Counted from the first letter of the stretch, positions 1 to 8,622 are shown. The stretch is 45,595 nucleotides of DNA from Brevundimonas sp. UBA7664 (GCF_002483305.1 NZ_DLHQ01000063.1:1-45595); one strand, 5' to 3'. The notes: generated from the letters alone by a model not told the origin. Program-made: numbers and translations.

Positions 1-236
1 AGATCGGCCGCGCCGGAGCCCGAGCGCAGGGCCGCGCCCCGGGCCTGGGCCGTGGCGGCCGCGAGGGCCGCCTCGATCTGCGGCGCGAACAGGTGGCAGC
101 GGGCGTCGGCGGCGAGCACGAAGGCGCGCTCATAATAGGTGTCGGCGGCCTCGGCCCAGGCGACGTTCGGCACGACCAGCATGGCGGCGGCCAGCAGGCA
201 GGCTTTGGTCTTCGAGGCGGTCTGGCCTATCGTCAT
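1..236 (-). CDS. Secreted protein of unknown function, N-terminal part only (truncated by window edge)
   Basis: An open frame starts with ATG at 236 and runs leftward off the window, giving 78 visible residues. It opens MTIGQTASKT, followed by a hydrophobic stretch and VAWA-EA, a good Sec signal peptide with cleavage near residue 28. The visible mature part is alanine-rich and probably helical, with one cysteine in ADARCHLF. The gene is divergent from the DUF1491 gene, and their starts are 58 bp apart. I do not recognise the family and the C-terminus is not visible, so no function is assigned. The clean signal peptide and unbroken frame make a real gene likely. Confidence 0.6.
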   Translation of the reverse strand, partial: MTIGQTASKTKACLLAAAMLVVPNVAWAEAADTYYERAFVLAADARCHLFAPQIEAALAAATAQARGAALRSGSGAAD

Positions 237-293
237 GAGGCCGCACCTTACGCATCACGCGTTCCGGTCCGGTTTCCGAGCAGGGTTATCAAA

Positions 294-641
294 GTGCTTC
301 TGTCGAGCGACCTGTGGGTCTCCGCCCTGATCCGCCGCGCCGAGCTGGGCGGAGCCTTCGCCACCGTCGCGCGCAAGGGCGACGCGCGCGCCGGCACGGT
401 CATCGTCAAGGCCTTCGACACGTCCAACCGCCGCGCCCGACTCTATAGTGAGGCCTTCGGACCCGACGGGGAGCGGCTGTGGATGCAGCCCGTCGAGAGC
501 GAGTTCGAGAGCGAACTCGACGCCTATATCCAGCGTCAGATCGGCTACGACCCGGACCTGTGGGTGGTCGAGATCGAGGACAGGGAGGGGCGGCACTTTA
601 TAACGGAGAAGGTGGCGGGGGAGGGAGGCAACAGGCAGTAG
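294..641 (+). CDS. DUF1491 family protein
   Basis: About 115 residues, opening with LLSSDLWVSALIRRAELGGA and continuing through VARKGDARAGTVIVKAF and RARLYSEAFGPDGERLW. This pattern resembles the alphaproteobacterial DUF1491 family, small cytoplasmic proteins without an assigned role. I chose the GTG at 294 because the family begins at this LLSSDLW-like strand. The frame stays open further upstream to an ATG at 93, but that extension reads as low-complexity sequence and overlaps the divergent gene. The C-terminus (EKVAGEGGNRQ) runs into a 7-bp tandem repeat, and the TAG stop lies inside the first, variant repeat copy, so the tail may have been set by repeat growth. Confidence 0.7.
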   Translation: MLLSSDLWVSALIRRAELGGAFATVARKGDARAGTVIVKAFDTSNRRARLYSEAFGPDGERLWMQPVESEFESELDAYIQRQIGYDPDLWVVEIEDREGRHFITEKVAGEGGNRQ

Positions 642-675
642 GCAGCAGGCAGCAGGCAGCAGGCAGCAGGCAGCA
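634..675 (+). repeat. Heptanucleotide tandem repeat (GGCAGCA)
   Basis: Six head-to-tail 7-bp copies: one GGCAGTA, which supplies the stop codon of the preceding gene, then five perfect GGCAGCA. At 717-730 lies TGCTGCCTGCTGCC, the exact reverse complement of two copies, so a 14-bp hairpin with a loop of about 40-70 nt can form after the DUF1491 gene. There is no T-run after it, so it is not a classical terminator. A 7-bp unit is prone to copy-number change, but changes would fall downstream of the stop and leave the protein intact. Confidence 0.8.
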
Positions 676-843
676 GGTCGTTCGGCACCCTGCCCGCCAG
701 CCCCAAGCTTGTCCGCTGCTGCCTGCTGCCTCCTCCTCCCTAACCACCTGTGACCACCCCCCGCCGCCAGTGCGAAATCCTTAACTGCGTTCGCACACGG
801 AACCTCAAGCGCAGGCGCCTATGGTCAGCTTCAACGGGCCGCA

Positions 844-1254
844 ATGAGCCCGGAGCGATGGTGGGTGTTGTCGATGCTCTTTCTTCTCAACGACGTGGTG
901 TTCGACCTGGACGAGGCCTCCCCGGTCACGCCCGGCGACGCGCGCCGCTTTGAGAGCCTCGAGCTCGACTATGTACTGGAACTCGGTTGCGAACTGTTTT
1001 CCGAGGATCCGCTGCTGCACCTCAACGACCCGCAGCGCGCGCGCCGGCTGGCCTGGCTGATCCACGACCGCTCGCCGGAAGTGAACGCCGCCCTGTTCGC
1101 CGCCCCCGCCGCCGGCTGTGACCCGACCCTGGTCGAGCCGCAGTTCTGCGCCCTCCCCGACGCCATCATGCGCCAGCTCAAGACCCGCGCTGCCAAGGGC
1201 CGGCTGACGCCGCTCGCCGCCGATCGCGCGGTCTGGATGCGCATGGCCGCCTGA
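844..1254 (+). CDS. Conserved-looking hypothetical protein
   Basis: 136 residues, beginning MSPERWWVLSMLFLLNDVVFDLDEA and ending AVWMRMAA. It is rich in acidic and leucine residues, with no signal peptide, membrane segment or recognised motif, and I do not know the family. An internal ATG at 874 (MLFLLNDVVF) would remove ten residues and is an equally possible start, since neither has an obvious Shine-Dalgarno sequence. A short frame (ATG 821 to TGA 847) overlaps the first start and could be coincidental. Codon composition looks coding. A short perfect hairpin (AGTCGGG / CCCGACT, 1272-1290) separates it from the next gene, without a T-tract. Confidence 0.6.
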   Translation: MSPERWWVLSMLFLLNDVVFDLDEASPVTPGDARRFESLELDYVLELGCELFSEDPLLHLNDPQRARRLAWLIHDRSPEVNAALFAAPAAGCDPTLVEPQFCALPDAIMRQLKTRAAKGRLTPLAADRAVWMRMAA

Positions 1255-1323
1255 GAACGACCGTCGCTTGAAGTCGGGCGACACCCGACTGTAGGTTGTC
1301 CGGGTTGTCCCGGAGAAAACGTC

Positions 1324-2898
1324 ATGTCGATCGGTTGGGTGCGTGCGCTGGCGGCGAGCCTGTCGCTGCTGGTTTTCAGCCTCGCTGGCGCGGCCAACGC
1401 CGAATGGCGGCGAGCCGAAAGCCCCAATTTCGTGGTCTATTCTCAGGGCAGCGAATCCGACCTGCGGCGCTACGTCCGCAATCTCGAAATCTACGACTTC
1501 ACCCTGCGCGCCCGGATGGGGCTGCCAGCGGCCACGGCCGGTCGCAAGCTGCCGATCTATCTGGTCGGCAATCGGGCTGGCCTCGTCCAGATCAATCCGA
1601 ACACCGGGCTGAACGTCGCGGGCACCTATTATCCCGCCGGCGAGGACATCTTCGCCGCCGCACTCCGGGACAGCGACGAGGACTATCTGCTCCACGAGTA
1701 TTTCCATCACTTCAGCCTCCAGATCGAAGCGACGTCCGGCTACCCCGCCTGGTTGATCGAAGGGCTGGCCGAGTATTTCATGACGGCGGAAATCTCGGAG
1801 ACGACCGTCAAGATCGGCGGCTACAACGAGGGGCGGGTCTACGGCCTGTTCAGCAACAGCTGGCTGCCTCTTGAAGACCTCGTGTCCAAGCGCTTCGGCG
1901 AAGTGCGCTCAGGCGCGCACCGGGACTCTTATTACCCGATCTCCTGGCTGCTGACGCATTGGTTCATGAGCGACGAAGTTCGCCGTCAGCAGCTGTCCGC
2001 CTACATCCGCGACATGCGGCAAGGCGAGGAGTCCGTTGTCGCAATGGAGCGCGCCACCGGCCTCACGATGGATCAGATCCGTCAGCAGTTGCGGAGCTAT
2101 CGCCGGTTGACCGTCATTCACTATACGGCGGACTTCCCGGAGACGCCGATCACGGTCACGCGGCTGCCCCGGTCCGCCGACGACCTGCTGCTCATCGGCC
2201 AGCGCCTCAAGGTCGGCGTTGGGGATGACCAGCACGCTGAAACCGCCGCTCTCGTTCGCCGGCTCGCCGCCCGCCACCCCGATGACCCCTTCGCCATGCT
2301 CCAGCTTGGACATGCCGAACTGCATTTCGGCGACCCGGACGCGGGCGAAGCCATTCTGAATCGCCTGCTGGAGCGGGAGCCTGAAAACGTCGAGGCGCTG
2401 CAACTGATGGCCTCGCGCTTCATGCGACTCGCCCGGGACCAGCCCGACGAGGCCCTGCCGTTGATGCGCCGCGCACGCGGCTATCTCGGCCGGGCCTACC
2501 GGGCGGACCCGGCCCAGTACTATACGCTGCAGCTTCTGGCCCAGACCCGGGAGCTCGAAGCCGACTACCCCACGGAGAATGATCTGGTGACCTGGGACCA
2601 GGCCTCCCAGCTCGCCCCCCAACTCGCGTCCATACGCCTCGGATACGCCAACGCCCTGATGCGTGCGGAGGAGTTCGATGACGTTGCGGTCCTTCTTCGC
2701 CCGCTCGCCAACGCCGCGCACGGGGGCCAGGCGGCCGAGATCGCGACCGGATTGATGGAGAGGGCGAGAAATCGGCAGGGGCCGATGAGCGCCGAGGAGC
2801 TCGAGTCGGCGACCCAAGCGAGCCAGCCGGATGCGGATCCCTCCGGAAGCGAACCGTCCGCGCCGCCCGAACCGGAGGCCGCGACCGACGACTCCTGA
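1324..2898 (+). CDS. Secreted gluzincin-type metallopeptidase with C-terminal TPR-like repeats
   Basis: 524 residues. A Sec signal peptide covers residues 1-26 and ends AGAANA-EW. The zinc site is HEYFH at 124-128, with WLIEGLAEYF downstream supplying a likely third ligand at Glu146, the HExxH...E layout of gluzincins (peptidase MA-like/DUF1570-like group). From about residue 290 the sequence becomes helical, with TPR-like pairs such as MLQLGHAELHFGDPDAGEA. The last 30 residues are acidic and proline-rich, probably disordered. The start has a GGAGA site at 1312-1316. It probably acts in the periplasm or at the outer membrane. Peptidase activity is inferred from the intact motif and the substrate is unknown. 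Confidence 0.7.
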   Translation: MSIGWVRALAASLSLLVFSLAGAANAEWRRAESPNFVVYSQGSESDLRRYVRNLEIYDFTLRARMGLPAATAGRKLPIYLVGNRAGLVQINPNTGLNVAGTYYPAGEDIFAAALRDSDEDYLLHEYFHHFSLQIEATSGYPAWLIEGLAEYFMTAEISETTVKIGGYNEGRVYGLFSNSWLPLEDLVSKRFGEVRSGAHRDSYYPISWLLTHWFMSDEVRRQQLSAYIRDMRQGEESVVAMERATGLTMDQIRQQLRSYRRLTVIHYTADFPETPITVTRLPRSADDLLLIGQRLKVGVGDDQHAETAALVRRLAARHPDDPFAMLQLGHAELHFGDPDAGEAILNRLLEREPENVEALQLMASRFMRLARDQPDEALPLMRRARGYLGRAYRADPAQYYTLQLLAQTRELEADYPTENDLVTWDQASQLAPQLASIRLGYANALMRAEEFDDVAVLLRPLANAAHGGQAAEIATGLMERARNRQGPMSAEELESATQASQPDADPSGSEPSAPPEPEAATDDS

Positions 2899-2901
2899 CC
2901 G

Positions 2902-3036
2902 TCAGATCAGCTTGTTGAACAGCCCGTGCACAATCATGGCGCCCAGCACGATCACGCCGAAACCGACGACCGGGCTGAGGGCGGGATGCGGGCCGTCGCG
3001 ATGGGGCGGGGGCGTTTCAGGCAGATCGAGGGCCAT
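2902..3036 (-). CDS. Small single-pass membrane protein (44 aa)
   Basis: The frame extends upstream to 3123, but the ATG at 3036 is the credible start because AAGGAA lies five bases before it. The 44-residue product begins MALDLPETPPPHRDGPHP, a proline/histidine-rich soluble head, and ends with a hydrophobic segment of about 20 residues (VVGFGVIVLGAMIVHGLF) and a short NKLI tail. This predicts a C-terminal membrane anchor. The stop codon lies 3 bp past the end of the convergent metallopeptidase gene. Function is unknown. The ribosome binding site and clean transmembrane segment support a real gene. Confidence 0.6.
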   Translation of the reverse strand: MALDLPETPPPHRDGPHPALSPVVGFGVIVLGAMIVHGLFNKLI

Positions 3037-3196
3037 GGCCGTTCCTTGCGTTTCCAAGGCGGCGCCCGATTGCGTGACCGGATCGTCTCGCCGGGCCGGG
3101 CGATGACTCCGATATCCCTTCATGCCCAGGGGCTATTCGCCGACGGGTGACTTTCGGCCCCGTCCGCGCTACCTCGCGCGGCCCAACGGATAGAAC

Positions 3197-4828
3197 ATGT
3201 CGAAACTTCCCCTCGAACAGGAGGCCCTGCGCCGCAGGACCTTCGCCATCATCGCGCACCCTGACGCCGGCAAGACCACCCTGACCGAGCACATCCTGCT
3301 GGCCGGCGGCGCCATCCGCGCGGCCGGAGCCGTGCGCGCCCGCGGCGAGAACCGGCGCACCCAGTCCGACTGGATGAAGATCGAGAAAGAACGCGGCATC
3401 TCGGTCAGCGCCTCCGTCATGACGTTCGAGCACGACGGCAAGATGTTCAACCTGCTCGACACGCCGGGCCACGAGGACTTTTCCGAAGACACCTACCGCA
3501 CCCTGACCGCCGCCGACTGCGCCATCATGGTGCTGGACGCCGCCAAGGGCATCGAGCCGCAGACGCTGAAGCTGTTCGAGGTCTGCCGCCTGCGCGACAT
3601 CCCGATCATCACCTTCATCAACAAGCTGGACCGCGAGGCCCAGGACCCCATGGCCCTGCTGGACGAGATCGCCTCGCGCCTGCAGCTCGACCCCGCCCCG
3701 ATCTGGTGGCCGGCGCAGAGCGGCAACCGCCTGCGCGGCATGGTCGAGATGGGCACCGGAAAGTTCCAGCCCTACGCCCGCAAGCCCGCGGGCGCCGCCG
3801 AGGACGTGCCTCACCCGGAGGCCCTGCCCCTGGCCGACGCCGCGCAATACTTTGAGGAAGGCGAGCACGAGGCCCTGCTGGAGGCGCAGGAACTGGTCGA
3901 GGGCGGCTATCCGGCGTTCGACCGCCAGTCCTTCCTCGAAGGCCATATGACCCCCGTGCTGTGGGGCTCGGCCCTGCGCCATTTCGGCATTGACGAACTG
4001 CTGGCCGCGATCGGCGAATGGGCCCCGCCGCCCAAGGTGATGAAGGCGCACAAGGCAGCCCCCGCCGGCACCCGCAACGCCGCCGAGCCGGTTGCGATCA
4101 CGGTCGAACCGGGCGCGGCCGAGGTCACCGGCTTCGTCTTCAAGGTCCAGGCGAACATGGACCCCAACCACCGCGACCGCATCGCCATGTTCCGCATGGC
4201 CTCCGGCAAGTTCCAGCGCGGCATGAAGCTGAAGGTCCAGAACACCGGCAAACAGCTGTCGGTCAACGCGCCCATCATGTTCTTCGCCAGCGACCGCGAA
4301 CTGGCCGAGGACGCCTATGCCGGCGACGTCATCGGCATTCCCAACCACGGGGTCCTGCGCGTCGGCGACAGCCTGTCCGAGAGCGGCCTGATCCGCTTCG
4401 CCGGCCTGCCGAATTTCGCGCCCGAAATCCTCCAGCGCGTGCGGGTCAAGGATCCGCTCAAGGCCAAACACCTGAAGAAGGCGCTGGACGGCCTGGCCGA
4501 GGAGGGCGTCACCCAGCTGTTCCGGCCCGAGATGGGCTCGGACTTCATCGTCGGCGCCGTGGGCCAGCTGCAGTTCGAGGTCATGGCCGACCGGCTGGGC
4601 GAGGAATACGGGCTGGAGGTCATCTTCGAACCCTCGCCCTGGGCCGAGGCGCGGTGGATCGGCGGGACGAAGGCGGACCTCGAGGACTTCATGGGCAAAT
4701 ACCGCGGCCAGATGGCCCGCGACATCGACGACGACCCGGTCTTCCTGGCCAAGTCGAGCTGGGAGACCGGCTATGTCATGGAGCGGTTCCCGAACGTGGC
4801 CTTCACGAAGACGAAAGAGCGGGGATAG
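3197..4828 (+). CDS. prfC: Peptide chain release factor 3 (RF-3)
   Basis: 543 residues, the usual RF-3 length. RF-3 is a translational GTPase that removes RF1/RF2 from the ribosome after termination. GTPase motifs are intact: G1 AHPDAGKT at 20-27, the switch region RGISVSASVMTF, G3 DTPGH at 88-92, and G4 NKLD at 142-145. The GENRRTQSDWMKIEKERGIS stretch is typical of PrfC and separates it from EF-G and TypA. Domain II and the RF-3 C-terminal domain (VGAVGQLQFEVMADRL) follow. The gene stands alone and is divergent from the small membrane protein. No leader structure was recognised in the 160 bp between them. Confidence 0.96.
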   Translation: MSKLPLEQEALRRRTFAIIAHPDAGKTTLTEHILLAGGAIRAAGAVRARGENRRTQSDWMKIEKERGISVSASVMTFEHDGKMFNLLDTPGHEDFSEDTYRTLTAADCAIMVLDAAKGIEPQTLKLFEVCRLRDIPIITFINKLDREAQDPMALLDEIASRLQLDPAPIWWPAQSGNRLRGMVEMGTGKFQPYARKPAGAAEDVPHPEALPLADAAQYFEEGEHEALLEAQELVEGGYPAFDRQSFLEGHMTPVLWGSALRHFGIDELLAAIGEWAPPPKVMKAHKAAPAGTRNAAEPVAITVEPGAAEVTGFVFKVQANMDPNHRDRIAMFRMASGKFQRGMKLKVQNTGKQLSVNAPIMFFASDRELAEDAYAGDVIGIPNHGVLRVGDSLSESGLIRFAGLPNFAPEILQRVRVKDPLKAKHLKKALDGLAEEGVTQLFRPEMGSDFIVGAVGQLQFEVMADRLGEEYGLEVIFEPSPWAEARWIGGTKADLEDFMGKYRGQMARDIDDDPVFLAKSSWETGYVMERFPNVAFTKTKERG

Positions 4829-4925
4829 GCGCCGCGTTCGCGCCCGATCCGTCTTCCCCCTGCCCCACGCGCGTGGTTCTCTGTCGGCCAGCAAGGCGGC
4901 GCGGGGGCGCGTCGTGGAGGTTCCA

Positions 4926-5267
4926 ATGATCGCGATGACGCTCGTGGCGTTTCTGTCGCTCAGCGCCGCGCAGGCTGCGTCGCAACCCCCGTCCTATGAC
5001 GAGGCGGTGCGCTGCGCCGGCCTGACCCAGGCCGCGTCCGAGCTGGAAGGCGGCGAGAGCGGCGAGGGGCGCAGCCTTTACGACGCGGCCCTCTACTGGT
5101 CGCTCACCGCCATGCAGATCGCCCAGCGCGCCGCCCGGCCCGCCGCGACCACCGACGCTGACCAGTCCCGCGCCCGGATCCGCGCCGTGCGCGAGCTCAT
5201 CACCGATGATCCGGACGCCCGGACCACCCTGCAACGCTGCCGCGCCCGCACCCCCGACCTGGGCTGA
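4926..5267 (+). CDS. Small periplasmic protein of unknown function
   Basis: The frame is open from 4773, but the ATG at 4926 follows a strong GGAGG (4916-4920) at ideal spacing and opens a signal peptide, MIAMTLVAFLSLSAAQA, with cleavage before ASQPP. The mature part is about 96 residues, mostly helical, with cysteines in YDEAVRCAGLTQAAS and TLQRCRAR that could form one disulfide in the periplasm. It lies 97 bp after prfC and 108 bp before the next gene on the same strand. I do not recognise the family. Confidence 0.65.
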   Translation: MIAMTLVAFLSLSAAQAASQPPSYDEAVRCAGLTQAASELEGGESGEGRSLYDAALYWSLTAMQIAQRAARPAATTDADQSRARIRAVRELITDDPDARTTLQRCRARTPDLG

Positions 5268-5375
5268 ATCATCGTCGCGGACCGGCCGAACCTCCGGCGC
5301 GGCGTCGCGTTTGCTAGTCACGGACCGAGGGACGCGTATTGGTCCCGAAGCGGGACGACCGGAGCGCCAGCCCCC

Positions 5376-6617
5376 ATGTTCGAATTCGGCCGGGATCTGA
5401 GAAAGCTGTTCGAAAAGGCGCGCGAGAGCGACGACCTCGGCTGGCTGGAGCTGATCGGCGCGGACCTGGTCGCGGCCGAGGCGCAGTCGCTCGGCGTCGA
5501 CGCCGGTCGGGTCTCCTGTGCTCATCCCTTCGATACGTGGATGCGGGCCTCGGCCCTGTGGCGTGAACATGCCCGGCGCTCGGGACACCGGACCAGCCTG
5601 GACCGGGCGGCGGCGGCGGCTTCGGAAGCGGCGCGGCACACGGCCACGCCCGACCAGACCGCGGCCGTGGCGATCGAGTCGGGCGAGATCCATCTGTTGC
5701 GCTTCGATCTGTTCGGCGGCCCCGAAAAGCTGACGGCGGCGGTGGCGGACGTGCAGTCGCTGACAGCGGAGCGGCCGGCGATCCGGTCCGCGGCGGCGGC
5801 CCTGCACGCCCGGCTGACGGCGCGTCGGGCGCGGCTGACCGGTGAACCGTCGGCCATGCTGGACGCGGCCGCCCTGCTCGACGCGGCCCTGCATGGGGCC
5901 AGGGGCCTGCCGCCGACCGTCGGCGATGATCTGAGGCTGGATCGGGCGGCGCTCGGGCTCGAAGCCGGGGTGGCCCGTCGCGACGGACGGTTGCTGGACC
6001 AGGCCGGTCGCGACCTCCGGGTGCTGGTCGAATCCGCCTCGCCCGACTATCGGCCCCTGACCCGGGCCCGCGCCCTGGCCCTGGCCGGCGCCGGGCTGAT
6101 GGCCCTCGCCCGTCTGGCGCGGAACGAGGCCGCCACGGCCCAGGGCCAGGCCCTGTTCGCCGCCGCCGCCGACCAGTTCACGCCCGACCACAGCCCGCTG
6201 GACTGGGTGGCCGTGCAGCTGGCGCCCGCCGACGCCGACACGCCCCTGGCGCGCTTGATCGAGGCCGAGGCCCTGACCCGTGAACCCGGCCTGATCCTCG
6301 GCGCCCTGGCGCGCGAGCGGCGGCTGGCGGCCGAGGCGGCCCTGGCCGAGGCCATGGGCGACGTCGAAGGTCTGACCGGGCTGGAGGCGATCGTAAGGCG
6401 CGGACTGGCCGAGGCCGCCGGCGCCCAGCCTCTGGAATGGGCCGCCGACCAGATCGGCATGGTCCATCTGGCCCTGGCCAAGGGCCGTCTGACGTCGACC
6501 GAACCCCGCGCCGTCGGCCTGATGCTGGCCGAGGCGATGGAGACCGCCCGCGAATGGGGCGCGCCGGCGCTGGCCCGGCGGGCGGCCGTGCTGCAGGTGC
6601 AGGCGGCGAACGCCTAG
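5376..6617 (+). CDS. Alanine-rich helical repeat protein of unknown function
   Basis: 413 residues beginning MFEFGRDLRKLFEKARESDD. It has no signal peptide or membrane segment and is almost entirely composed of amphipathic helices rich in Ala, Leu, Arg and Glu (for example LTRARALALAGAGLMALARL), suggesting a cytoplasmic TPR-like solenoid. No catalytic motif is visible. The convergent cysQ-like gene ends 4 bp after its stop. It could be a scaffold or adaptor, but that is only an inference from the fold. Several longish antisense frames across it are products of high GC content. Confidence 0.65.
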   Translation: MFEFGRDLRKLFEKARESDDLGWLELIGADLVAAEAQSLGVDAGRVSCAHPFDTWMRASALWREHARRSGHRTSLDRAAAAASEAARHTATPDQTAAVAIESGEIHLLRFDLFGGPEKLTAAVADVQSLTAERPAIRSAAAALHARLTARRARLTGEPSAMLDAAALLDAALHGARGLPPTVGDDLRLDRAALGLEAGVARRDGRLLDQAGRDLRVLVESASPDYRPLTRARALALAGAGLMALARLARNEAATAQGQALFAAAADQFTPDHSPLDWVAVQLAPADADTPLARLIEAEALTREPGLILGALARERRLAAEAALAEAMGDVEGLTGLEAIVRRGLAEAAGAQPLEWAADQIGMVHLALAKGRLTSTEPRAVGLMLAEAMETAREWGAPALARRAAVLQVQAANA

Positions 6618-6620
6618 GTC

Positions 6621-7406
6621 CTAACCGCCCAGCGCGACAAACCCGCCATTGCCGAAGCCCGGCTTGCCATAGCGCATCGGCTGGCCGTCCTCGGACATGA
6701 CCCGGCCGCCGGCGGCTTCCAGCACGGCCTGTCCCGCGGCCGTGTCCCATTCCGAGGTCGGGCCGGTGCGGGGATAGGCGTCGAACCGCCCCTCGGCGAT
6801 CAGACAGAATTTCAGCGACGAATCCATCCCCTGCCACTGGATGCAGCCATGGCGCGAGGCGAGGCGTTCCGCCTCGACGTCGGTCATGGAGTGGCTCATC
6901 ACCGCCATGGGCGAGGCGGGCCGGTTGCGCACCTTGATGGCCTGCCAGACCTCGCCGAACCGGCGACGGAAAGCGCCCGCGCCGGGCGCGCCGCTGCGCC
7001 AGGTGGTGGCCGTTGCGGGCGCCGTCACCACGCCGGCGACCGGCGATCCCTTGTGGATCAGGGCGATGTTGACCGTGAAGGCCTCGCGCCCCTCGATGAA
7101 GCCGCGGGTGCCGTCCAGCGGATCGATCAGCCAGAACCAGTCGTCGGCCGACGTCGGCGCCCCGTCGGCGGCGCAGGCCTCCTCGGCCACCGTCTGGACG
7201 CCAGGATACAGGGCTTCCAGCCGGGTCAGGATCAGGGCCTCGGCTTCCTGATCGGCCAGGGTCACCGGACTGTCGTCGGCCTTGGCCTCGGCGATCACGC
7301 CGTTGCGCCAGTAAGGCAGGATGACCCGGGCGGCGTCCTCGGCGATCCCGGCCAGGGCCTCGGTCAGGGCGCCGGACGCGAGGTCGGCGGTCAGTCGTTT
7401 GCTCAT
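6621..7406 (-). CDS. cysQ: 3'(2'),5'-bisphosphate nucleotidase CysQ-like, inositol monophosphatase family
   Basis: 261 residues from the ATG at 7406 (MSKRLTADLASG). The metal-dependent phosphatase signature is intact: VTLADQEAE, EE in TVAEEACAADG, and WLIDPLDGTRGFIEGREAFT, with GPTSEWDTAAGQAVLEAAGG near the C-terminus. The DGTRGFI loop and the SEWDTAAGQA motif resemble CysQ more than histidinol-phosphatase or inositol monophosphatase. CysQ hydrolyses PAP/PAPS to AMP/APS and clears sulfate-assimilation by-products. Substrate specificity in this superfamily is easily misjudged, so a HisN-like role is the main alternative. It is convergent with the helical repeat protein and divergent from chpT. 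Confidence 0.82.
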   Translation of the reverse strand: MSKRLTADLASGALTEALAGIAEDAARVILPYWRNGVIAEAKADDSPVTLADQEAEALILTRLEALYPGVQTVAEEACAADGAPTSADDWFWLIDPLDGTRGFIEGREAFTVNIALIHKGSPVAGVVTAPATATTWRSGAPGAGAFRRRFGEVWQAIKVRNRPASPMAVMSHSMTDVEAERLASRHGCIQWQGMDSSLKFCLIAEGRFDAYPRTGPTSEWDTAAGQAVLEAAGGRVMSEDGQPMRYGKPGFGNGGFVALGG

Positions 7407-7496
7407 GCCCGCCCGATTAGAGCATCGGACCGGTTTCGCGAACCGGCAAATCAGGTCAGCGTCCGGCCAGTTTCCGACTGTTGCGCGCAAGGCCCG

Positions 7497-8150
7497 ATGA
7501 CCGACACCGCTCCCGCCTCTCCCCTTCCCGACGGCCAGGCCCTGGCGGCGTTGATCGCCGGCAAGCTGTGCCACGACTTCATCAGCCCGGCCGGCGCGAT
7601 CAGCTCGGGCCTCGACCTGCTGAAGGACCCGACGGCCCAGGACATGCGCGACGACGCCATGGGGCTGATCGAGGCCAGCGCCCGCAAGATGGTGGCCCTG
7701 GTCGCCTTCGCCCGCGTGGCCTTCGGCGCGGCGACCTCGGCCGAGCGGTTCTCGGGCGCCGAACTGGGCGAACTGGTCTCAGGCCTGACCGAAGGCGGGC
7801 GGGCGACGCTGGCGTGGGCGGTCGCGGACACGACCTATTCGAAGGCCCAGTCGCGGGCCCTGGTGAACCTGGCGTATCTGACCATGGCGGCGCTGCCGTC
7901 GGGCGGCGTGGCGACGATCGCCACACGCACAGACGACGGTCTGGTGATCGAGGGCCGGGCCGAGGGCGCGCGGGCGCGGCTCAAGGGCGAGGCCGTCGCC
8001 GGACTGGCGGGCCTGCCCCTCAGCGAAGGCCTGCCCGGCCAGTGGATCCAGCCCTACTGGCTCTGGCTGACCGCCCATGACGCGGGTGGATCGCTGAACG
8101 TCGAGACTGAAGAGGGGCGGGTCGTGCTGACCGCCCACATGCCTAACTGA
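7497..8150 (+). CDS. chpT: Histidine phosphotransferase ChpT
   Basis: 217 residues. The N-terminal helical hairpin carries KLCHDFISPAGAISSGLDLL, matching the ChpT dimerisation/phosphotransfer domain with the phospho-accepting histidine at His26, followed by AQDMRDDAMGLIEASARKM. The C-terminal half is the degenerate, non-ATP-binding Bergerat-like domain of this family. In Caulobacter and relatives ChpT passes phosphate from the hybrid kinase CckA to CtrA and CpdR, linking the phosphorelay to cell-cycle control. The ATG at 7497 is chosen because homologues begin with a short polar tail before the helix. A CheY-like and a CheR-like gene follow. CckA is encoded about 24 kb away in this window. 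Confidence 0.93.
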   Translation: MTDTAPASPLPDGQALAALIAGKLCHDFISPAGAISSGLDLLKDPTAQDMRDDAMGLIEASARKMVALVAFARVAFGAATSAERFSGAELGELVSGLTEGGRATLAWAVADTTYSKAQSRALVNLAYLTMAALPSGGVATIATRTDDGLVIEGRAEGARARLKGEAVAGLAGLPLSEGLPGQWIQPYWLWLTAHDAGGSLNVETEEGRVVLTAHMPN

Positions 8151-8250
8151 CGCTTAAGCCGGTTTCCCAAGGAGTCATTAACCGGCGCGGGCCGATTATG
8201 TGACTTACGTACACGCGGGCGTTGTGCGCTTCTGATTTGGAATCCTGACC

Positions 8251-8622
8251 TTGACCCCCAGAACCTGTCTGATCGTCGACGACAGCCGGATCATCCGGAA
8301 AGTTGCGCGACGCATCGTCGAGGGGCTCGGCTTCGAGGTCGACGAAGCCGCTGACGGCTCGGAAGCGCTGGCCTTCTGCGGCGGCGTGATCCCCGAGGTC
8401 ATCCTGCTGGACTGGTCGATGCCGGTCATGGACGGCATGACCTTCCTGCGTCGCCTGCGCGCCCTGCCCGGCGGCCTGGCCCCCAAGGTTCTGTTCTGCA
8501 CCATCGAGACCCGCGCCGAACGCATCGCCGAAGCCCTGTCGGCCGGCGCCGACGACTATGTGATGAAGCCCTTCGACGGCGAGATCCTGTCGTCCAAATT
8601 CGCTGAAGTGGGGGCCGTCTGA
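8251..8622 (+). CDS. Single-domain CheY-like response regulator
   Basis: 123 residues, one receiver domain with no output domain. The acidic pocket is in LIVDDSRI (Asp10, Asp11), the phosphoacceptor is Asp54 in ILLDWSMPVMDG, the conserved Thr is 84 (LFCT) and the Lys is 106 (YVMKPFDG). All key residues are present, so it should be phosphorylatable. The start is TTG at 8251 with GGAA nine bases upstream. An in-frame TGA at 8233 excludes a longer protein, and no ATG precedes the core strand. It lies 100 bp after chpT and 4 bp before the cheR-like gene. It could receive phosphate from ChpT or from a chemotaxis-type kinase; the sequence does not decide. Confidence 0.9.
   Translation: MTPRTCLIVDDSRIIRKVARRIVEGLGFEVDEAADGSEALAFCGGVIPEVILLDWSMPVMDGMTFLRRLRALPGGLAPKVLFCTIETRAERIAEALSAGADDYVMKPFDGEILSSKFAEVGAV

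Noticed and set aside
634..675. CRISPR-like array
   Set aside because: Units are only 7 bp with no spacers, and no cas gene is in the window.
3017..4894. 625-codon open frame antisense to prfC
   Set aside because: It runs against the unmistakable prfC gene and gives a low-complexity Gly/Arg/His/Ala protein with no motif, as expected from GC-rich third positions.
8151..8250. CtrA box upstream of the CheY-like gene
   Set aside because: Two TTAA half sites are present but about 20 bp apart, not the 7-bp spacing of a CtrA site.
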